Shown here: positions 7,180 to 13,351 of the stretch, piece by piece
Layout: the number at the start of each line of letters is the position of its first letter
How positions within the stretch are numbered: the first letter of the stretch is position 1
Origin: DATCIH01 sp036507955
GTDB taxonomy: Bacteria; Bacillota; Clostridia; Clostridiales; Clostridiaceae
NCBI GenBank assembly: GCA_036507955.1
Contig: DATCIH010000135.1
Location: 1 to 13,351 of the forward strand
Direction: 5' to 3'
Length of the DNA: 13,351 nt
Translations under genes and position numbers: made by a program
The notes under the pieces: model-generated
What the model saw: only the letters and a program-made list of their open reading frames with translations
Databases searched by the model: none
Told to the model about the DNA's origin: nothing

Positions 7180-9342
7180 ATGAATATAAATAGTAAATTG
7201 GCTCTTGAACTTAATATAAAGGATTGGCAGGTAGAAAGTGTTATATCCTTATTAGATGAGGGCAATACTGTTCCTTTTATAGCAAGGTATAGAAAAGAAA
7301 AAACTGGTGATATGGATGATATTGTCCTTAGAAATTTCTTTGAAAGATTGCAATATCTTAGAAATCTTGAGGAAAGAAGAGATGATGTTGTAAGGCTTAT
7401 TGATGAGCAAGGCAAAATGACTGAGGAGCTTAAAACCAAAATATATGGCTGCGAGGTATTAAATGAAATAGAAGATATATATAGACCCTTTAAACCCAAA
7501 AAGAGAACGAGAGCTATTATAGCTGTGGAAAAGGGGCTAAGGCCTCTAGGAGATATGATATTTGAGGGATTAATAAAAGAGGATGTAACTGAAGCTACAA
7601 GGGAATTTATTAATGAAGCCTCCTTAACTATAGAAGTAGAAGAAGCAATAGCTGGGGCTTGTGATATAATAAGTGAAACTATTTCAGATGAGGCAGAGGT
7701 TAGAAAATTTATAAGAAGTTATGTTCAAAAGGAAGGTCTTGTTGAAACTAAGGGAGATAGCAAAGAAAGAACACCTTTTGAGATGTATTATGATTATAAA
7801 GAAAGTGCTAAACAAATACCTCCCCATAGAATACTTGCTATGAATAGAGGGGAAAAGGAAAAGATTCTCAATGTTAAAATTACTGCTGACATGGATAAAA
7901 TTATTCAATATTTAAAGGGAAGATTTTTGAAGGGGAATATATATACAGATAAATATGTAGAAATAAGCATTTTAGATTCACTTAAAAGATTAATTTACCC
8001 ATCCATTGAAAGAGAAATAAGATCAGATCTTACTAGCATAGGAGAAGAAGGCGCTATAGATATCTTTAAAGCTAATTTAAAGGCATTGCTGCTCCAGTCC
8101 CCAATAAAGGATAAGGTAATTATGGGCTATGACCCAGGCTTTAGAACTGGTAGCAAAATAGCTGTATTAGACGATACAGGTAAATTCTTAGATTATAGTA
8201 CCATTTATGCAACACTACCTCACAATGATGTAAATGCTGCTATAAGTAAAATGAAGGAACTTATTTATAAATATAAAGTAGAGGTTATTTCCTTAGGAAA
8301 TGGAACCGCCAGCAGAGAATCTGAGGAAGTAATTGTAAGACTTCTAAAGGAAGTAAAAGCTGAGAAGGGGCTTGAGCTTTCCTACGTTATTGTAAGCGAA
8401 GCTGGGGCATCCGTATATTCCGCCTCAGAGCTTGCCTCAAAGGAATACCCAGATATTGATGTTTCAATAAGAGGAGCAATCTCCATTGGTAGAAGGCTTC
8501 AAGACCCCATGGCGGAGCTTGTTAAGATTGACCCAAAATCTATTGGTGTAGGTCAATATCAACATGATGTAACACCTAAGAAATTAGATGAATCACTTAA
8601 AGGAATAGTAGAGGATTGCGTTAATAGTGTGGGTGTAGATATTAATATTGCAACTCCTTCCTTGTTATCTTACATATCTGGGATAAACAGTACCATAGCT
8701 CAAAATATTGTTGCTTACAGAGAAGAAAATGGTAAGTTTAAAAACAGAAAAGATATTTTAAAAGTTAAAAGGCTCGGAGATAAAGTATTTCAACAATGTG
8801 CAGGCTTTTTAAGAGTTAGGGAGAGCAAGGAGCCGTTAGACAATACCTCTGTTCATCCAGAGTCATACGAGGCAGCACAAACGCTACTTAAAGAATTAGG
8901 TTATGAAGAAAAGGATTTTAATAATAGTGGTTTAAGGGATATTGAAGGTAGAGCTGATCAGTTAGGAATAGTTAATTTAGCTAAAAAGCTTGATATAGGT
9001 ACACCTACGCTAAGAGATATAATTAAAGAATTAAAAAAGCCTGGTAGAGATTTAAGAGATGATTTACAAAAACCTATATTAAAAACTGGAATAATAGAAT
9101 TAAGCCAGTTAAAGCCTGGGATGATGCTTATGGGTACTGTAAGGAACGTATCAGATTTCGGAGCTTTTGTAGATATTGGAGTTCATCAGGATGGGTTAGT
9201 TCATAAAAGCCAATTGGCAAACAGATATGTAAATCATCCTTTAGATGTAGTAAAAGTGGGGGATGTAGTGGAAGTTAGGGTACTTGAGATAGATGAGAAT
9301 AGAAAAAGGATTTCATTATCTATGAAAACTGAAATAAAGTAG
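7180..9342 (+). CDS. tex: Tex-family S1 RNA-binding protein
   Basis: Tex is a conserved cytoplasmic nucleic-acid-binding protein related to eukaryotic Spt6 and linked to transcription and RNA metabolism; its exact bacterial role is not settled. The 720-residue product shows the family order. The N-terminal Tex domain includes TVPFIARYRKEKTG (about 30-43) and IYRPFKPKKRTRA (about 100-112). HRILAMNRGEKE follows at about 216-227. The YqgF/RNase H-like domain begins at about 311 (VIMGYDPGFRTGSKIAVLDD). Helix-hairpin-helix repeats lie at about 485-550 (ISGINSTIAQNIVAYR, DILKVKRLGDKVFQQCAGFL). A C-terminal S1 domain spans about 645-718 (GTVRNVSDFGAFVDIGVHQDGLVH). ATG at 7180 has GGAGG (7170-7174) 5 nt upstream. 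The gene is monocistronic, with a consensus promoter, and is followed at once by the promoter of the FMN riboswitch. Confidence 0.97.
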   Translation: MNINSKLALELNIKDWQVESVISLLDEGNTVPFIARYRKEKTGDMDDIVLRNFFERLQYLRNLEERRDDVVRLIDEQGKMTEELKTKIYGCEVLNEIEDIYRPFKPKKRTRAIIAVEKGLRPLGDMIFEGLIKEDVTEATREFINEASLTIEVEEAIAGACDIISETISDEAEVRKFIRSYVQKEGLVETKGDSKERTPFEMYYDYKESAKQIPPHRILAMNRGEKEKILNVKITADMDKIIQYLKGRFLKGNIYTDKYVEISILDSLKRLIYPSIEREIRSDLTSIGEEGAIDIFKANLKALLLQSPIKDKVIMGYDPGFRTGSKIAVLDDTGKFLDYSTIYATLPHNDVNAAISKMKELIYKYKVEVISLGNGTASRESEEVIVRLLKEVKAEKGLELSYVIVSEAGASVYSASELASKEYPDIDVSIRGAISIGRRLQDPMAELVKIDPKSIGVGQYQHDVTPKKLDESLKGIVEDCVNSVGVDINIATPSLLSYISGINSTIAQNIVAYREENGKFKNRKDILKVKRLGDKVFQQCAGFLRVRESKEPLDNTSVHPESYEAAQTLLKELGYEEKDFNNSGLRDIEGRADQLGIVNLAKKLDIGTPTLRDIIKELKKPGRDLRDDLQKPILKTGIIELSQLKPGMMLMGTVRNVSDFGAFVDIGVHQDGLVHKSQLANRYVNHPLDVVKVGDVVEVRVLEIDENRKRISLSMKTEIK

Positions 9343-9343
9343 G

Positions 9344-9372
9344 TTGAAAATTTTGAATAACTATTGTATAAT
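9344..9372 (+). promoter_or_regulatory. Sigma-A promoter of the FMN riboswitch-ribU unit
   Basis: TTGAAA at 9344-9349 and TATAAT at 9367-9372 are 17 nt apart and start directly after the tex stop codon. The predicted transcript start (about 9379) is roughly 15 nt before the aptamer. Confidence 0.92.
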
Positions 9373-9391
9373 AAACTATAAATAAATATTA

Positions 9392-9510
9392 AATCTTCAG
9401 GGCAGGGTGAACTTTTATAGGGATTCCCTACCGGCGGTATAGCCCGCGAGCCGTAAGGCAGATTCGGTTTAACTCCGAAGCCGACAGTAAAGTCTGGATG
9501 GAAGAAGGTA
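9392..9510 (+). ncRNA. FMN riboswitch (RFN element)
   Basis: The sequence carries the conserved RFN blocks in order: TCTTC at 9394-9398 opening P1, GGGCAGGGTGA (9400-9410), CCTACCGGCGGT (9428-9439), AGCCCGCGAGCC (9441-9452), GGCAGATTCGG, then GCCGACAGTAAAGTC and GGATGGAAGAAGG closing P1 with GAAGA at 9501-9505. The RNA binds flavin mononucleotide and here controls a riboflavin transporter. CAGGGC at 9398-9403 is complementary to GCCCTG in the downstream terminator (9525-9530), which suggests an antiterminator pairing in the ligand-free state. Confidence 0.97.
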
Positions 9511-9524
9511 TTGGATGAATTTAG

Positions 9525-9552
9525 GCCCTGACTTTTTGTCGGGGCTTTTTTT
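9525..9552 (+). terminator. Riboswitch-controlled intrinsic terminator
   Basis: GCCCTGAC at 9525-9532 pairs with GTCGGGGC at 9538-9545 (one T-G wobble) around a T5 loop and is followed by T7. It lies between the FMN aptamer and the ribU ribosome-binding site. FMN binding should favour this hairpin and turn ribU off. Confidence 0.93.
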
Positions 9553-9596
9553 GTATTCCAAATACCCTGTAAGATTATATTAGGAGGGGTATATTA

Positions 9597-10130
9597 ATGA
9601 GAACAAACAAATTAGTAAAAATCTCACTGCTCAGTACAATTGCCGCTGTTTTAGGTTGTTTTGGTTTGCCAATTTTTGAGGCTTGGTTAAAACTGGATTT
9701 AGGTGATTTACCTGCAGTAATAGCAGCTTTTGCTTTTGGACCGGTGAGTGGAATCGTGGTGGAACTAATAAAAAATTTATTGATATTTGTGCTTAAAAAT
9801 AGTGGTACCTTTGGTATAGGAGAAAGTGCTAACTTTTTAGTTGGAGTCATGATGGTAATACCTGCAGGACTAATATATCAAAAACATAAGAGTAGGAAAA
9901 GTGCTATTATTGGATTGAGTGTTGGAGTAGTATCAATGGTGATAGGAGGAGCAATATTAAATTACTTAGTTTTATTCCCTCTATATGGTAGTGTACTTCA
10001 TTTCACTCTTCCAAAAAGCTTGGTTTTTACTGCTATAGTACCATTTAATTTATTAAAGGGTGCGATAATTGCAGTATTATCTATAGTTCTTTACAAAAGG
10101 ATATCTCCAATACTTCATAAAAATATTTAA
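9597..10130 (+). CDS. ribU: Riboflavin ECF transporter S component RibU
   Basis: RibU is the membrane-embedded substrate-binding subunit of an energy-coupling-factor transporter that imports riboflavin, using a shared EcfA/EcfA'/EcfT module encoded elsewhere. The 177-residue product is almost entirely hydrophobic, consistent with six membrane helices. It contains family signatures: LKLDLGDLPAVIAAFAFGP (31-49), a KNLL turn (59-62), GTFGIGESANFLVG (70-83) and a C-terminal FNLLKGAI segment. ATG at 9597 follows a strong AGGAGGGG site (9582-9589). The FMN riboswitch and terminator directly upstream independently support the riboflavin assignment, because related S components for other vitamins would not be expected behind an FMN aptamer. 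The gene is a single-gene unit and is convergent with rimI. No clear intrinsic terminator is visible downstream except perhaps the inverted repeat at 10159-10259. Confidence 0.95.
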   Translation: MRTNKLVKISLLSTIAAVLGCFGLPIFEAWLKLDLGDLPAVIAAFAFGPVSGIVVELIKNLLIFVLKNSGTFGIGESANFLVGVMMVIPAGLIYQKHKSRKSAIIGLSVGVVSMVIGGAILNYLVLFPLYGSVLHFTLPKSLVFTAIVPFNLLKGAIIAVLSIVLYKRISPILHKNI

Positions 10131-10158
10131 AGTAAAAAAGAGAGCGTTCTAATCTGAA

Positions 10159-10259
10159 CAGGGACACACCTGAATCTGATGTTATGATAATGTCTGCTAC
10201 TTTCGAAAGTGAAATCGTAGCTTTAGATTATTCATGTTTGCTAGGCAGGTATGTCCCTG
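10159..10259. repeat. Imperfect inverted repeat (about 100 bp), REP- or MITE-like
   Basis: The outer arms CAGGGACA (10159-10166) and TGTCCCTG (10252-10259) pair perfectly. After one mismatch, ACCTG (10168-10172) pairs with CAGGT (10246-10250). Inside, AATCT (10173-10177) faces AGATT (10225-10229), and GCTAC (10196-10200) pairs with GTAGC (10217-10221) around a TTTC/GAAA apex. The whole segment can fold into one long imperfect hairpin on either strand. It lacks a T-tract right after either arm, so it is not a typical terminator. It fills most of the 188-nt gap between the convergent ribU and rimI genes. GGGACA...TGTCCC-ended hairpins recall REP-type elements mobilised by IS200-like transposases, but no transposase or second copy is in the window. 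Confidence 0.6.
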
Positions 10260-10318
10260 AAATTAACATAATCTTTTTTCGAAACCAACATCCACTCCTA
10301 ATTTCTCACTCCTCATTC

Positions 10319-10771
10319 TCAGCATATATCCTTTTTCCACATTATAATAGCATCTTCTTTATTGTCCGCGTAATAAGCTTTCCGGATTCCTTCCTGTAAG
10401 AAACCAAATTTTTCATATAATCTTCGAGCTGTTTTATTCGAGCTTCTTACTTCAAGAGTTATAGAAGGGACTTTTTCATGCTCACAGGTTTTTATTAGGC
10501 TATCTAATAGGTTGGCGCCTACTCCAATTCCCCTATATTCAGGATGAACAGCAATATTTGTTATATGTGCTTCGTCTACAATAATCCACATACCAGCATA
10601 GCCTATGATCATACCATCAACCAAAGCCACTTTATATCTGGCAAATTTGTTATCTAACATTTCTTTTTCTAAGGATTCTCTGCTCCAATTAGTAGGAAAG
10701 CTTAGGGAATTAATTTTGATTACTGAATTAATATCTCTTATTTCCATTGATCTAATAGCTAAATCAATCAT
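10319..10771 (-). CDS. rimI: Ribosomal protein S18-alanine N-acetyltransferase RimI
   Basis: RimI is a GNAT-fold enzyme that transfers acetyl from acetyl-CoA to the N-terminal alanine of ribosomal protein S18. The 150-residue product has the usual length. It shows FPTNWSRESLEKEM near residues 25-38, the acetyl-CoA loop in NIAVHPEYRGIGVG (R80-G81-I82-G83-V84-G85) and TLEVRSSNKTARRLYEKFGF (105-124). E107 and Y119 align with the catalytic pair known in RimI. The ATG directly abuts the tsaB stop codon (TAA then ATG), so translation is probably coupled. It is the third gene of the leftward tsaE-tsaB-rimI operon. tsaD, which often follows in Firmicutes, is not here. Closely related GNAT enzymes could look similar, but the operon context makes RimI the best call. 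Confidence 0.92.
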   Translation of the reverse strand: MIDLAIRSMEIRDINSVIKINSLSFPTNWSRESLEKEMLDNKFARYKVALVDGMIIGYAGMWIIVDEAHITNIAVHPEYRGIGVGANLLDSLIKTCEHEKVPSITLEVRSSNKTARRLYEKFGFLQEGIRKAYYADNKEDAIIMWKKDIC

Positions 10772-11473
10772 TTATAGTCCCGCCTTTCTTTCCAATTCTC
10801 TTTCTGCACTTGATTTTCTTAAATATATTGGAGCAAAGGTAAATAAATCTTCACACTTACCTACTTTAAGATTCAAAAGGCCTAGTTCCCCTAAAGACGA
10901 CGCCCTTACTACATTTAAGGATGGTGGTGCAATGCTAAATTTTAAAGGTAGATCTAATAGTGCATTTTTATATTTTATGCTTCCATCACCAATGAAATGA
11001 ACTACACTGTCTTCTTTATTTAATAATACACCTAGCTCTTCTATGGAGAGCACCATATAATCAGTTAGTCTATTAAGTTTATTATCCTCAAAACGATATA
11101 ATGCGGTATATACGTTATCTCTTAGGGCATCCAATATTGGACATATAATCCCATCATTAAAAGCTAGATTATAAGCTAAGGAGTCTAAGGTGGAAATCGC
11201 TGTAAAAGGTTTATTGGTACCTTGAGATAGTCCCTTAACACAGGCAACACCGATTCGTAAGCCTGTAAAGGATCCTGGACCCATTGCTACCACGTAACCA
11301 TCCATATCATTTATGGTAAGATTTAGACTTTCTAAGAGATAATTAATAAGAGGAAGGAGAACAACAGAATGTTGATTTTTAAAACTTATGTTTATCTCAC
11401 CAAGAATCTTATCTTCCTGTATTATAGCGCAACTTGCTATTTCTGTGGCTGTATCTAATGCTAAAATCTTCAT
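10772..11473 (-). CDS. tsaB: tRNA t6A biosynthesis scaffold protein TsaB
   Basis: TsaB (YeaZ) is the inactive ASKHA-fold partner of TsaD. With TsaE they transfer threonylcarbamoyl to A37 of ANN-reading tRNAs. The 233-residue product starts MKILALDTATEIASCAI, carries the hallmark AMGPGSFTGLRIG (about 63-75), and has DALRDNVYTALYRF, equivalent to the usual DARRxEVYxA block. I chose ATG at 11473 because AAAGGAG lies 8 nt upstream; a longer frame to 11500 adds nine residues with no family support and runs over this site. The gene lies 32 nt after tsaE and touches rimI, consistent with one operon. Confidence 0.95.
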   Translation of the reverse strand: MKILALDTATEIASCAIIQEDKILGEINISFKNQHSVVLLPLINYLLESLNLTINDMDGYVVAMGPGSFTGLRIGVACVKGLSQGTNKPFTAISTLDSLAYNLAFNDGIICPILDALRDNVYTALYRFEDNKLNRLTDYMVLSIEELGVLLNKEDSVVHFIGDGSIKYKNALLDLPLKFSIAPPSLNVVRASSLGELGLLNLKVGKCEDLFTFAPIYLRKSSAERELERKAGL

Positions 11474-11505
11474 TTGCAAATCTCCTTTAAGTAAAGTCAA
11501 GTGTA

Positions 11506-11970
11506 TTATAACTTTGTATGAAGAGTTGTTACATAGTCATATTTTCCACAGGACGGGTTAATATGAATTCTTCTATAGTTATCGCCTAGTTGTGGCTCTT
11601 TCTTTATATCTATTTCTAAGGTATCTTTTGGTAAAAGCTCTAATATTAGATTTGACCACTCAATAACTGTTACAGCTTCACTAAAAATATATTCATCAAA
11701 GCCAAGTAGGGCTATCTCTTCTATGTCATGTACCCTGTAAACATCAAAATGATTAAGCTTAAGTCTGCCTAAATATTCATTTACTATAGTAAAGGTAGGA
11801 CTCGTTATATAGTCTTTTATACCAAGACCTAAGGCTATTCCCTTAGTAAAGTAGGTTTTTCCACAACCCAAATCTCCATTTAAACATATTATATCCCCAG
11901 GCTTTGCCTGTACACCTATTTGTTTTCCAAGATTTTCTGTTTCCTTTTCTGAGTTTACTAAAAAGTCCAT
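11506..11970 (-). CDS. tsaE: tRNA t6A biosynthesis ATPase TsaE
   Basis: TsaE (YjeE) is the small P-loop ATPase that recycles the TsaB-TsaD complex during t6A modification of tRNA. The 154-residue product has Walker A G32-DLGCGKT-39, the switch-like SPTFTIVNEY (57-66), HFDVYR (74-79) and VIEWSNLI with Glu104-Trp105. All are typical. I chose ATG at 11970 because GAGG lies 8 nt upstream and because a promoter with its -10 at 11998-11993 sits just before it. The longer frame to 12021 would start inside the -35 box, so its 17 extra residues are not expected. It is first in a leftward operon with tsaB and rimI. Confidence 0.95.
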   Translation of the reverse strand: MDFLVNSEKETENLGKQIGVQAKPGDIICLNGDLGCGKTYFTKGIALGLGIKDYITSPTFTIVNEYLGRLKLNHFDVYRVHDIEEIALLGFDEYIFSEAVTVIEWSNLILELLPKDTLEIDIKKEPQLGDNYRRIHINPSCGKYDYVTTLHTKL

Positions 11971-11992
11971 TCTCAATACCTCATTTATTTGC

Positions 11993-12021
11993 ACTATAAT
12001 ATATTTTATAATAAAAATCAA
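11993..12021 (-). promoter_or_regulatory. Sigma-A promoter of the tsaE-tsaB-rimI operon
   Basis: Reading the minus strand, TTGATT (12021-12016) and TATAGT (11998-11993) are 17 nt apart, with a predicted start near 11986, just ahead of the tsaE ATG at 11970. It lies back to back with the rightward lipoprotein promoter. Confidence 0.75.
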
Positions 12022-12051
12022 ATAATTGAAAGCAAATGGTATAATTTATAT

Positions 12052-12080
12052 TTGCAAAAACTATTTATATTTTGTAGAAT
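12052..12080 (+). promoter_or_regulatory. Probable promoter of the TroA-like lipoprotein gene
   Basis: TTGCAA at 12052-12057 and TAGAAT at 12075-12080, with TG directly in front of it, are 17 nt apart. An extended -10 (TGGTATAAT, 12037-12045) lies slightly upstream as an alternative. No palindromic Zur- or MntR-like operator was evident around them. Confidence 0.6.
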
Positions 12081-12130
12081 ATATTTAGGTATCTTTATGA
12101 CATTTATTAGATAAGGTGTGTGATTTAACC

Positions 12131-13036
12131 TTGAAAAAGTTTTTTTATCTTTTTATTGTTTCCATTTTTTTAACTGGTTGCAACATGAATGGTGCAATAC
12201 AGCATCCTTCTCAAATAAAGAAGGAAAAAGAAGTCTCTTTAGACATTATGACCACAAATAAACAATTATATTATATGACTAAAGAAATTGTTGGAGAAAA
12301 TCATAATTTGGATTATATGTTTGAGGATACCTTGAGCCAATGGGATTATACCTTTACCGAAGATAGTTTGTCTAATATAGGTAAACAAGATTTGTTTATA
12401 TATAATGGCGCAGGCTTCGAACCCTGGATTGGGGATTTCTTAGATAAACTTAATAAAGGTAAGGTTGGTGCTATAGATGCTTCAAGAGGAATCAGTCTTA
12501 TTAATTATTCGGAAAATTTAAAATATAATAGTCAGGTATTTAAGGTTAATCCATATTATTGGTTAGACCCAGGTGATTATAAAGTTGCTATGTCAAATAT
12601 TAAGAATTCCATTGAAGATAAGGATCCACATAAAAGAAGCTATTACGAGAAAAATTTTGCTACATCTCTTAAACAGATAGAGATTTTAGATAAGGAGATG
12701 TCTTCATACTTAGACAAATTTAAGGAGGATACTTTTCTGGTAGTGGGTGATAATCTAGATTATTTTATTAAATATTATGGCTTGAAAACTATTAAAATTG
12801 GTGAAAGTAAGCTAAATCAGCAGACAGAATTAGATAAAATCGGCAAAAAAATAATGGAGGCTAAAAAGGTAGTGTTGTTAAACTCAAATTTAGTAGATAT
12901 TACCACTATAAAACCCTTCTTAACTGAATATAATATAGATCAAATAAAAATAAATGTATTTAATCAAAATATAAGTTATTCAGAAGCCTTTATGATAAAT
13001 ATAGAAGCCTTAAAAGACTATTTAGATAAAAATTAA
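12131..13036 (+). CDS. Orphan TroA/ZnuA-like solute-binding lipoprotein lacking the usual metal ligands
   Basis: The 301-residue product has a lipoprotein signal (MKKFFYLFIVSIFLTGC, lipidated Cys17), so it is probably anchored on the outer face of the membrane. It follows the cluster A-I (TroA/ZnuA) layout: QDLFIYNGAGFEPWI, then PYYWLDPGDY where metal binders have DPHxWLDP, then VVGDNLDYFIKYYGL where they have SHDAFxYFxxxYGL, and a C-terminal SYSEAFMINIEALKDYL. Aligned by eye, the His ligands are replaced by Trp or Gln (near residue 70), Tyr142 and Gly206, and the final acidic ligand by Asn. A canonical Zn/Mn-binding role is therefore doubtful. No permease or ATPase gene follows; a tRNA gene does. 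I prefer TTG at 12131, which gives a classic signal peptide, with AAGGTG at 12113-12118 upstream. GTG at 12116 overlaps that site and adds five residues. Confidence 0.8.
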   Translation: MKKFFYLFIVSIFLTGCNMNGAIQHPSQIKKEKEVSLDIMTTNKQLYYMTKEIVGENHNLDYMFEDTLSQWDYTFTEDSLSNIGKQDLFIYNGAGFEPWIGDFLDKLNKGKVGAIDASRGISLINYSENLKYNSQVFKVNPYYWLDPGDYKVAMSNIKNSIEDKDPHKRSYYEKNFATSLKQIEILDKEMSSYLDKFKEDTFLVVGDNLDYFIKYYGLKTIKIGESKLNQQTELDKIGKKIMEAKKVVLLNSNLVDITTIKPFLTEYNIDQIKINVFNQNISYSEAFMINIEALKDYLDKN

Positions 13037-13044
13037 AAAAGGTA

Positions 13045-13073
13045 TTGATTTTTCTTAGAGTATAATATATAAT
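13045..13073 (+). promoter_or_regulatory. Promoter of the tRNA-Trp gene
   Basis: TTGATT at 13045-13050 and TATAAT at 13068-13073 are 17 nt apart, placing the start near 13080, a few bases before the mature tRNA 5' end. An overlapping TATAAT at 13061-13066 has a spacer that is too short. Confidence 0.8.
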
Positions 13074-13087
13074 TCAATATGTTGCGT

Positions 13088-13162
13088 AGGGGTATAGCTC
13101 AATTGGTAGAGTCGTGGTCTCCAAAACCATTTGTCTGGGTTCAAGTCCTGGTACCCCTGCCA
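13088..13162 (+). tRNA. trnW: tRNA-Trp (anticodon CCA)
   Basis: A full cloverleaf can be drawn. The acceptor stem AGGGGTA (13088-13094) pairs with TACCCCT (13152-13158), with discriminator G and an encoded CCA end (13160-13162). The D stem is GCTC/GAGT. The anticodon stem GTGGT/ACCAT holds loop CTCCAAA with anticodon CCA at 13121-13123. The T arm CTGGG/CCTGG holds loop TTCAAGT. All stems close, with a few G-U wobbles. It decodes UGG. It stands alone with its own promoter rather than in a tRNA cluster. Confidence 0.97.
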
Positions 13163-13241
13163 TTTAAAATATAAAAATTTTAAAGTATAGAAATAAAAGC
13201 AATCGAATTGATGTTACAGTTCAGATGTAGCGTCGATAAAT

Positions 13242-13270
13242 AAGACCTCTAAATATATTATAGTGGCCTT
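13242..13270 (-). terminator. Weak hairpin, possible terminator of the leftward gene at the window end
   Basis: On the minus strand, AAGGCC (13270-13265) pairs with GGTCTT (13247-13242) with one G-U wobble, and CTA pairs with TAG inside after an A-A mismatch. A moderately T-rich stretch follows (ATTTATC). It begins ten bases past the stop codon of the partial leftward frame. The stem is imperfect and the T-tract poor. Confidence 0.4.
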
Positions 13271-13279
13271 ATACTATTA

Positions 13280-13351
13280 TTATACTTTTAAGGTTACAAC
13301 ATTATCGTCGAAGGCATCCTTCATTCCTTGAAAAACATTTCTCTTGTTTTT
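13280..13351 (-). CDS. 3' end of an unidentified leftward gene (partial)
   Basis: The minus strand is open from the window edge to a TAA at 13282-13280, giving the last 23 residues of a protein: NKRNVFQGMKDAF and then DDNVVTLKV. The composition looks coding (mixed charged and hydrophobic residues, no runs of AT-driven Lys/Ile/Asn), and a hairpin follows the stop. The fragment is too short to assign a family, and the 5' part lies outside the window. It converges on the tRNA-Trp gene. Confidence 0.45.
   Translation of the reverse strand, partial: KNKRNVFQGMKDAFDDNVVTLKV

Noticed and set aside
9575..9850. Leftward 91-residue frame over ribU
   Set aside because: It is antisense to the riboswitch-controlled ribU gene and shows no ribosome-binding site or family motif.
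10184..10399. Rightward 71-residue frame between ribU and rimI
   Set aside because: It crosses the inverted repeat and the antisense strand of rimI, and has neither a Shine-Dalgarno sequence nor protein-like composition.
10605..11000. Rightward 131-residue frame over the rimI-tsaB junction
   Set aside because: It is a shadow on the opposite strand of two well-identified genes.
11971..12021. Longer tsaE N-terminus (17 extra residues)
   Set aside because: The extension overlaps the -35/-10 promoter elements, and the family length and ribosome-binding site fit the ATG at 11970.
13138..13162. tRNA-Trp 3' end as an attachment site
   Set aside because: No second copy of the tRNA 3' sequence and no integrase gene occur in the window.

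Overview
The window is low-GC, AT-rich DNA with strong purine-rich ribosome-binding sites, sigma-A-type promoters (TTGAAA-17-TATAAT and similar) and Gram-positive gene orders. Long-form HPF followed by secA and prfB, a RibU vitamin transporter behind an FMN riboswitch, and a tsaE-tsaB-rimI block together point to Firmicutes, most likely a Clostridium-type organism. The species cannot be named from the sequence alone. Almost all of the window is conserved housekeeping sequence. The less ordinary material is in the intergenic regions and in three unrecognised or degenerate proteins.

Layout, left to right. (1) 59-256 encodes a small membrane protein that has no ATG, GTG or TTG start and ends at a strong terminator. 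(2) 345-656 is non-coding but can form long-range pairings, some of them mutually exclusive or pseudoknotted. Its place just upstream of the hpf (raiA) locus makes the raiA-motif RNA class a plausible but unproven identity. (3) 657-1190 encodes an unrecognised helical 177-residue protein. (4) hpf, with its own promoter and terminator, is followed by secA (strong promoter) and prfB. prfB starts at TTG and needs a programmed +1 frameshift at an in-frame UGA. (5) A bidirectional terminator separates prfB from a convergent gene for a membrane-anchored M28 metallopeptidase. (6) tex reads rightward from a consensus promoter. (7) A promoter, FMN aptamer and intrinsic terminator precede ribU. (8) The convergent ribU/rimI gap holds an imperfect inverted repeat of about 100 bp. 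(9) tsaE-tsaB-rimI runs leftward. (10) Divergent from it is an orphan ZnuA/TroA-like lipoprotein that appears to have lost its metal ligands. (11) A tRNA-Trp(CCA) gene with its own promoter follows, and the window closes in the 3' end of an unidentified leftward gene.

Much of the window concerns translation and its quality or economy: ribosome hibernation (HPF), termination (RF2), t6A tRNA modification (TsaE/TsaB), ribosomal-protein acetylation (RimI), an RNA-binding S1 protein (Tex) and tRNA-Trp. Protein export (SecA) and riboflavin uptake (RibU) are the other clear functions. The best leads for undescribed biology are the structured RNA upstream of the 177-residue gene, the non-AUG small membrane protein, the ligand-less TroA-like lipoprotein and the inverted repeat between ribU and rimI.
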